A DNA stretch of 26,554 nucleotides from JALTDM01 sp964421355 (GTDB lineage: Bacteria; Bacteroidota; Bacteroidia; Bacteroidales; JALTDM01), in the NCBI GenBank assembly GCA_964421355.1, contig CAYQWX010000022.1, positions 1-26,554 of the forward strand, given 5' to 3'. The notes beneath the pieces are model-generated. The model searched no databases. It worked only from the letters and a program-made list of their open reading frames with translations, and was not told the origin of the DNA. Position 1 is the first letter of the stretch. Every line of letters begins with the position of its first letter. Below are positions 26,195 through 26,554 of the stretch, piece after piece. A program made the translations under genes and the position numbers.

Positions 26195-26224
26195 TTGTTA
26201 TTATTATAAAAAAGCTTACCTTTG
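26195..26224 (+). promoter_or_regulatory. Promoter of the DUF3078 gene
   Basis: TTG at 26195-26197 and TACCTTTG at 26217-26224 are separated by 19 bp, close to the ideal Bacteroidota -33/-7 spacing. It is the only place in the window where both elements occur properly. Transcription would begin near 26231, giving a leader of about 22 nt before ATG 26253. Confidence 0.7.
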
Positions 26225-26252
26225 GCACATCATAATAAAAAACAATAAAAAA

Positions 26253-26554
26253 ATGAGAAAAACACTATTTTTATTAATTACTATGGCTTTAGGAGTAGTA
26301 CTTCATGCGCAAGTAACAGACAAAGAAGCGGATTTGAAAGCAAAAGATGCATTAAAAGACACTACGGAAGGTTGGAAACATGGAGGCACCATTGCGTTAA
26401 ATCTGACGCAAGTATCCTTAACCAACTGGGCAGCAGGTGGAGAAAATTCCATATCTACCAATGGATTAGTAAACTTATTTGCCATATATCGTAAGGGAAA
26501 TAATACTTGGGAAAACTACTTTAATGCAGCATACGGAACGGTAAAACAAGGTAA
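26253..26554 (+). CDS. DUF3078 outer-membrane protein, 5' part only
   Basis: The start of a DUF3078 protein; 100 codons are visible and the rest lies outside the window. Seen: a signal peptide (MRKTLFLLITMALGVVLHAQ, cleavage near residue 19); a charged stretch (TDKEADLKAKDALKDTTE); then the family signature GWKHGGTIALNLTQVSLTNW, AAGGENSISTNGLVNL and strands FAIYRKGNNTWENYFNAAYG. DUF3078 proteins are predicted outer-membrane beta barrels of Bacteroidota with no settled function. It is driven by the best promoter in the window. Confidence 0.85.
   Translation, partial: MRKTLFLLITMALGVVLHAQVTDKEADLKAKDALKDTTEGWKHGGTIALNLTQVSLTNWAAGGENSISTNGLVNLFAIYRKGNNTWENYFNAAYGTVKQG

Larger units (their letters stand above)
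25972..26252. other. Intergenic region, 281 bp, before DUF3078
   Basis: No gene is supported here. Apart from the promoter near 26195-26224 and the 13-bp palindrome at 26179-26191, it holds a 12-bp direct repeat (TAAATTTAATAT at 26022-26033 and 26070-26081), which could be chance in such AT-rich sequence. No convincing terminator hairpin with a T run was found after 25971. Confidence 0.6.

Noticed and set aside
1..26554. CRISPR arrays, tRNA, rRNA, insertion sequences, phage or toxin-antitoxin genes.
   Set aside because: No regularly spaced repeats, cloverleaf sequence, transposase or integrase motif, or small paired toxin genes were seen.

Overview
The window is a strongly AT-rich stretch of chromosome, almost certainly from a member of the Bacteroidota. 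Several signs agree. Four 8-bp matches to the Bacteroidota -7 promoter consensus TAnnTTTG lie 28 to 75 bp before gene starts on the + strand, with one more inside the dnaK-partner cluster and one on the - strand. There is no consistent Shine-Dalgarno sequence. Several families largely confined to this phylum are present: DUF4783, GWxTD, CarboxypepD_reg-DUF5686, DUF3078, and the exported protein often labelled 'asparagine synthetase B'. A run of exactly 100 N at 14176-14275 marks a draft or metagenome scaffold. No rRNA, tRNA, CRISPR array, insertion sequence, phage gene or plasmid gene was seen, and this looks like core genome rather than a mobile island. Genus cannot be decided from the sequence alone.

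Layout. (1) 86-4675, minus strand: a large exported propeller/Y_Y_Y sensor with a cytoplasmic SpoIIE-type phosphatase, followed 6 bp later by a membrane family-2 glycosyltransferase. (2) 4813-9821, plus strand: a cation/proton antiporter, the chaperone pair grpE-dnaJ, a ten-helix putative metal exporter and an inositol-monophosphatase-family enzyme, closely spaced. (3) 9900-11157: an exported DUF4783 protein and nadC. (4) 11163-13441, minus strand: aroC and aroA, the last two shikimate-pathway steps, convergent with nadC over a 5-bp gap. (5) 13566-19039, plus strand: a Bcp-type peroxiredoxin, then a three-gene envelope module (GWxTD protein, LpxL/HtrB-type acyltransferase, DUF5686 outer-membrane protein) whose reading frames overlap. 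(6) 19129-24688: era, aspartate kinase, folA, a CNNM/CorC-type membrane protein and dnaB, again tightly packed. (7) 24715-25971: an exported protein of unknown function. (8) 26253 to the window end: the start of a DUF3078 outer-membrane protein behind the best promoter in the window.

Functionally this is mostly housekeeping (protein folding, NAD, aromatic amino acid and folate synthesis, replication, ribosome assembly) mixed with envelope genes. I found no clear new defence or mobile system. The points most worth a second look are the scaffold gap, whose two flanks share the same 8 bases in the same frame; the overlapping GWxTD/acyltransferase/DUF5686 module; the propeller sensor with phosphatase output linked to a glycosyltransferase; the exported protein whose common database name does not fit it; and the hairpin that contains both stop codons of nadC and aroC.
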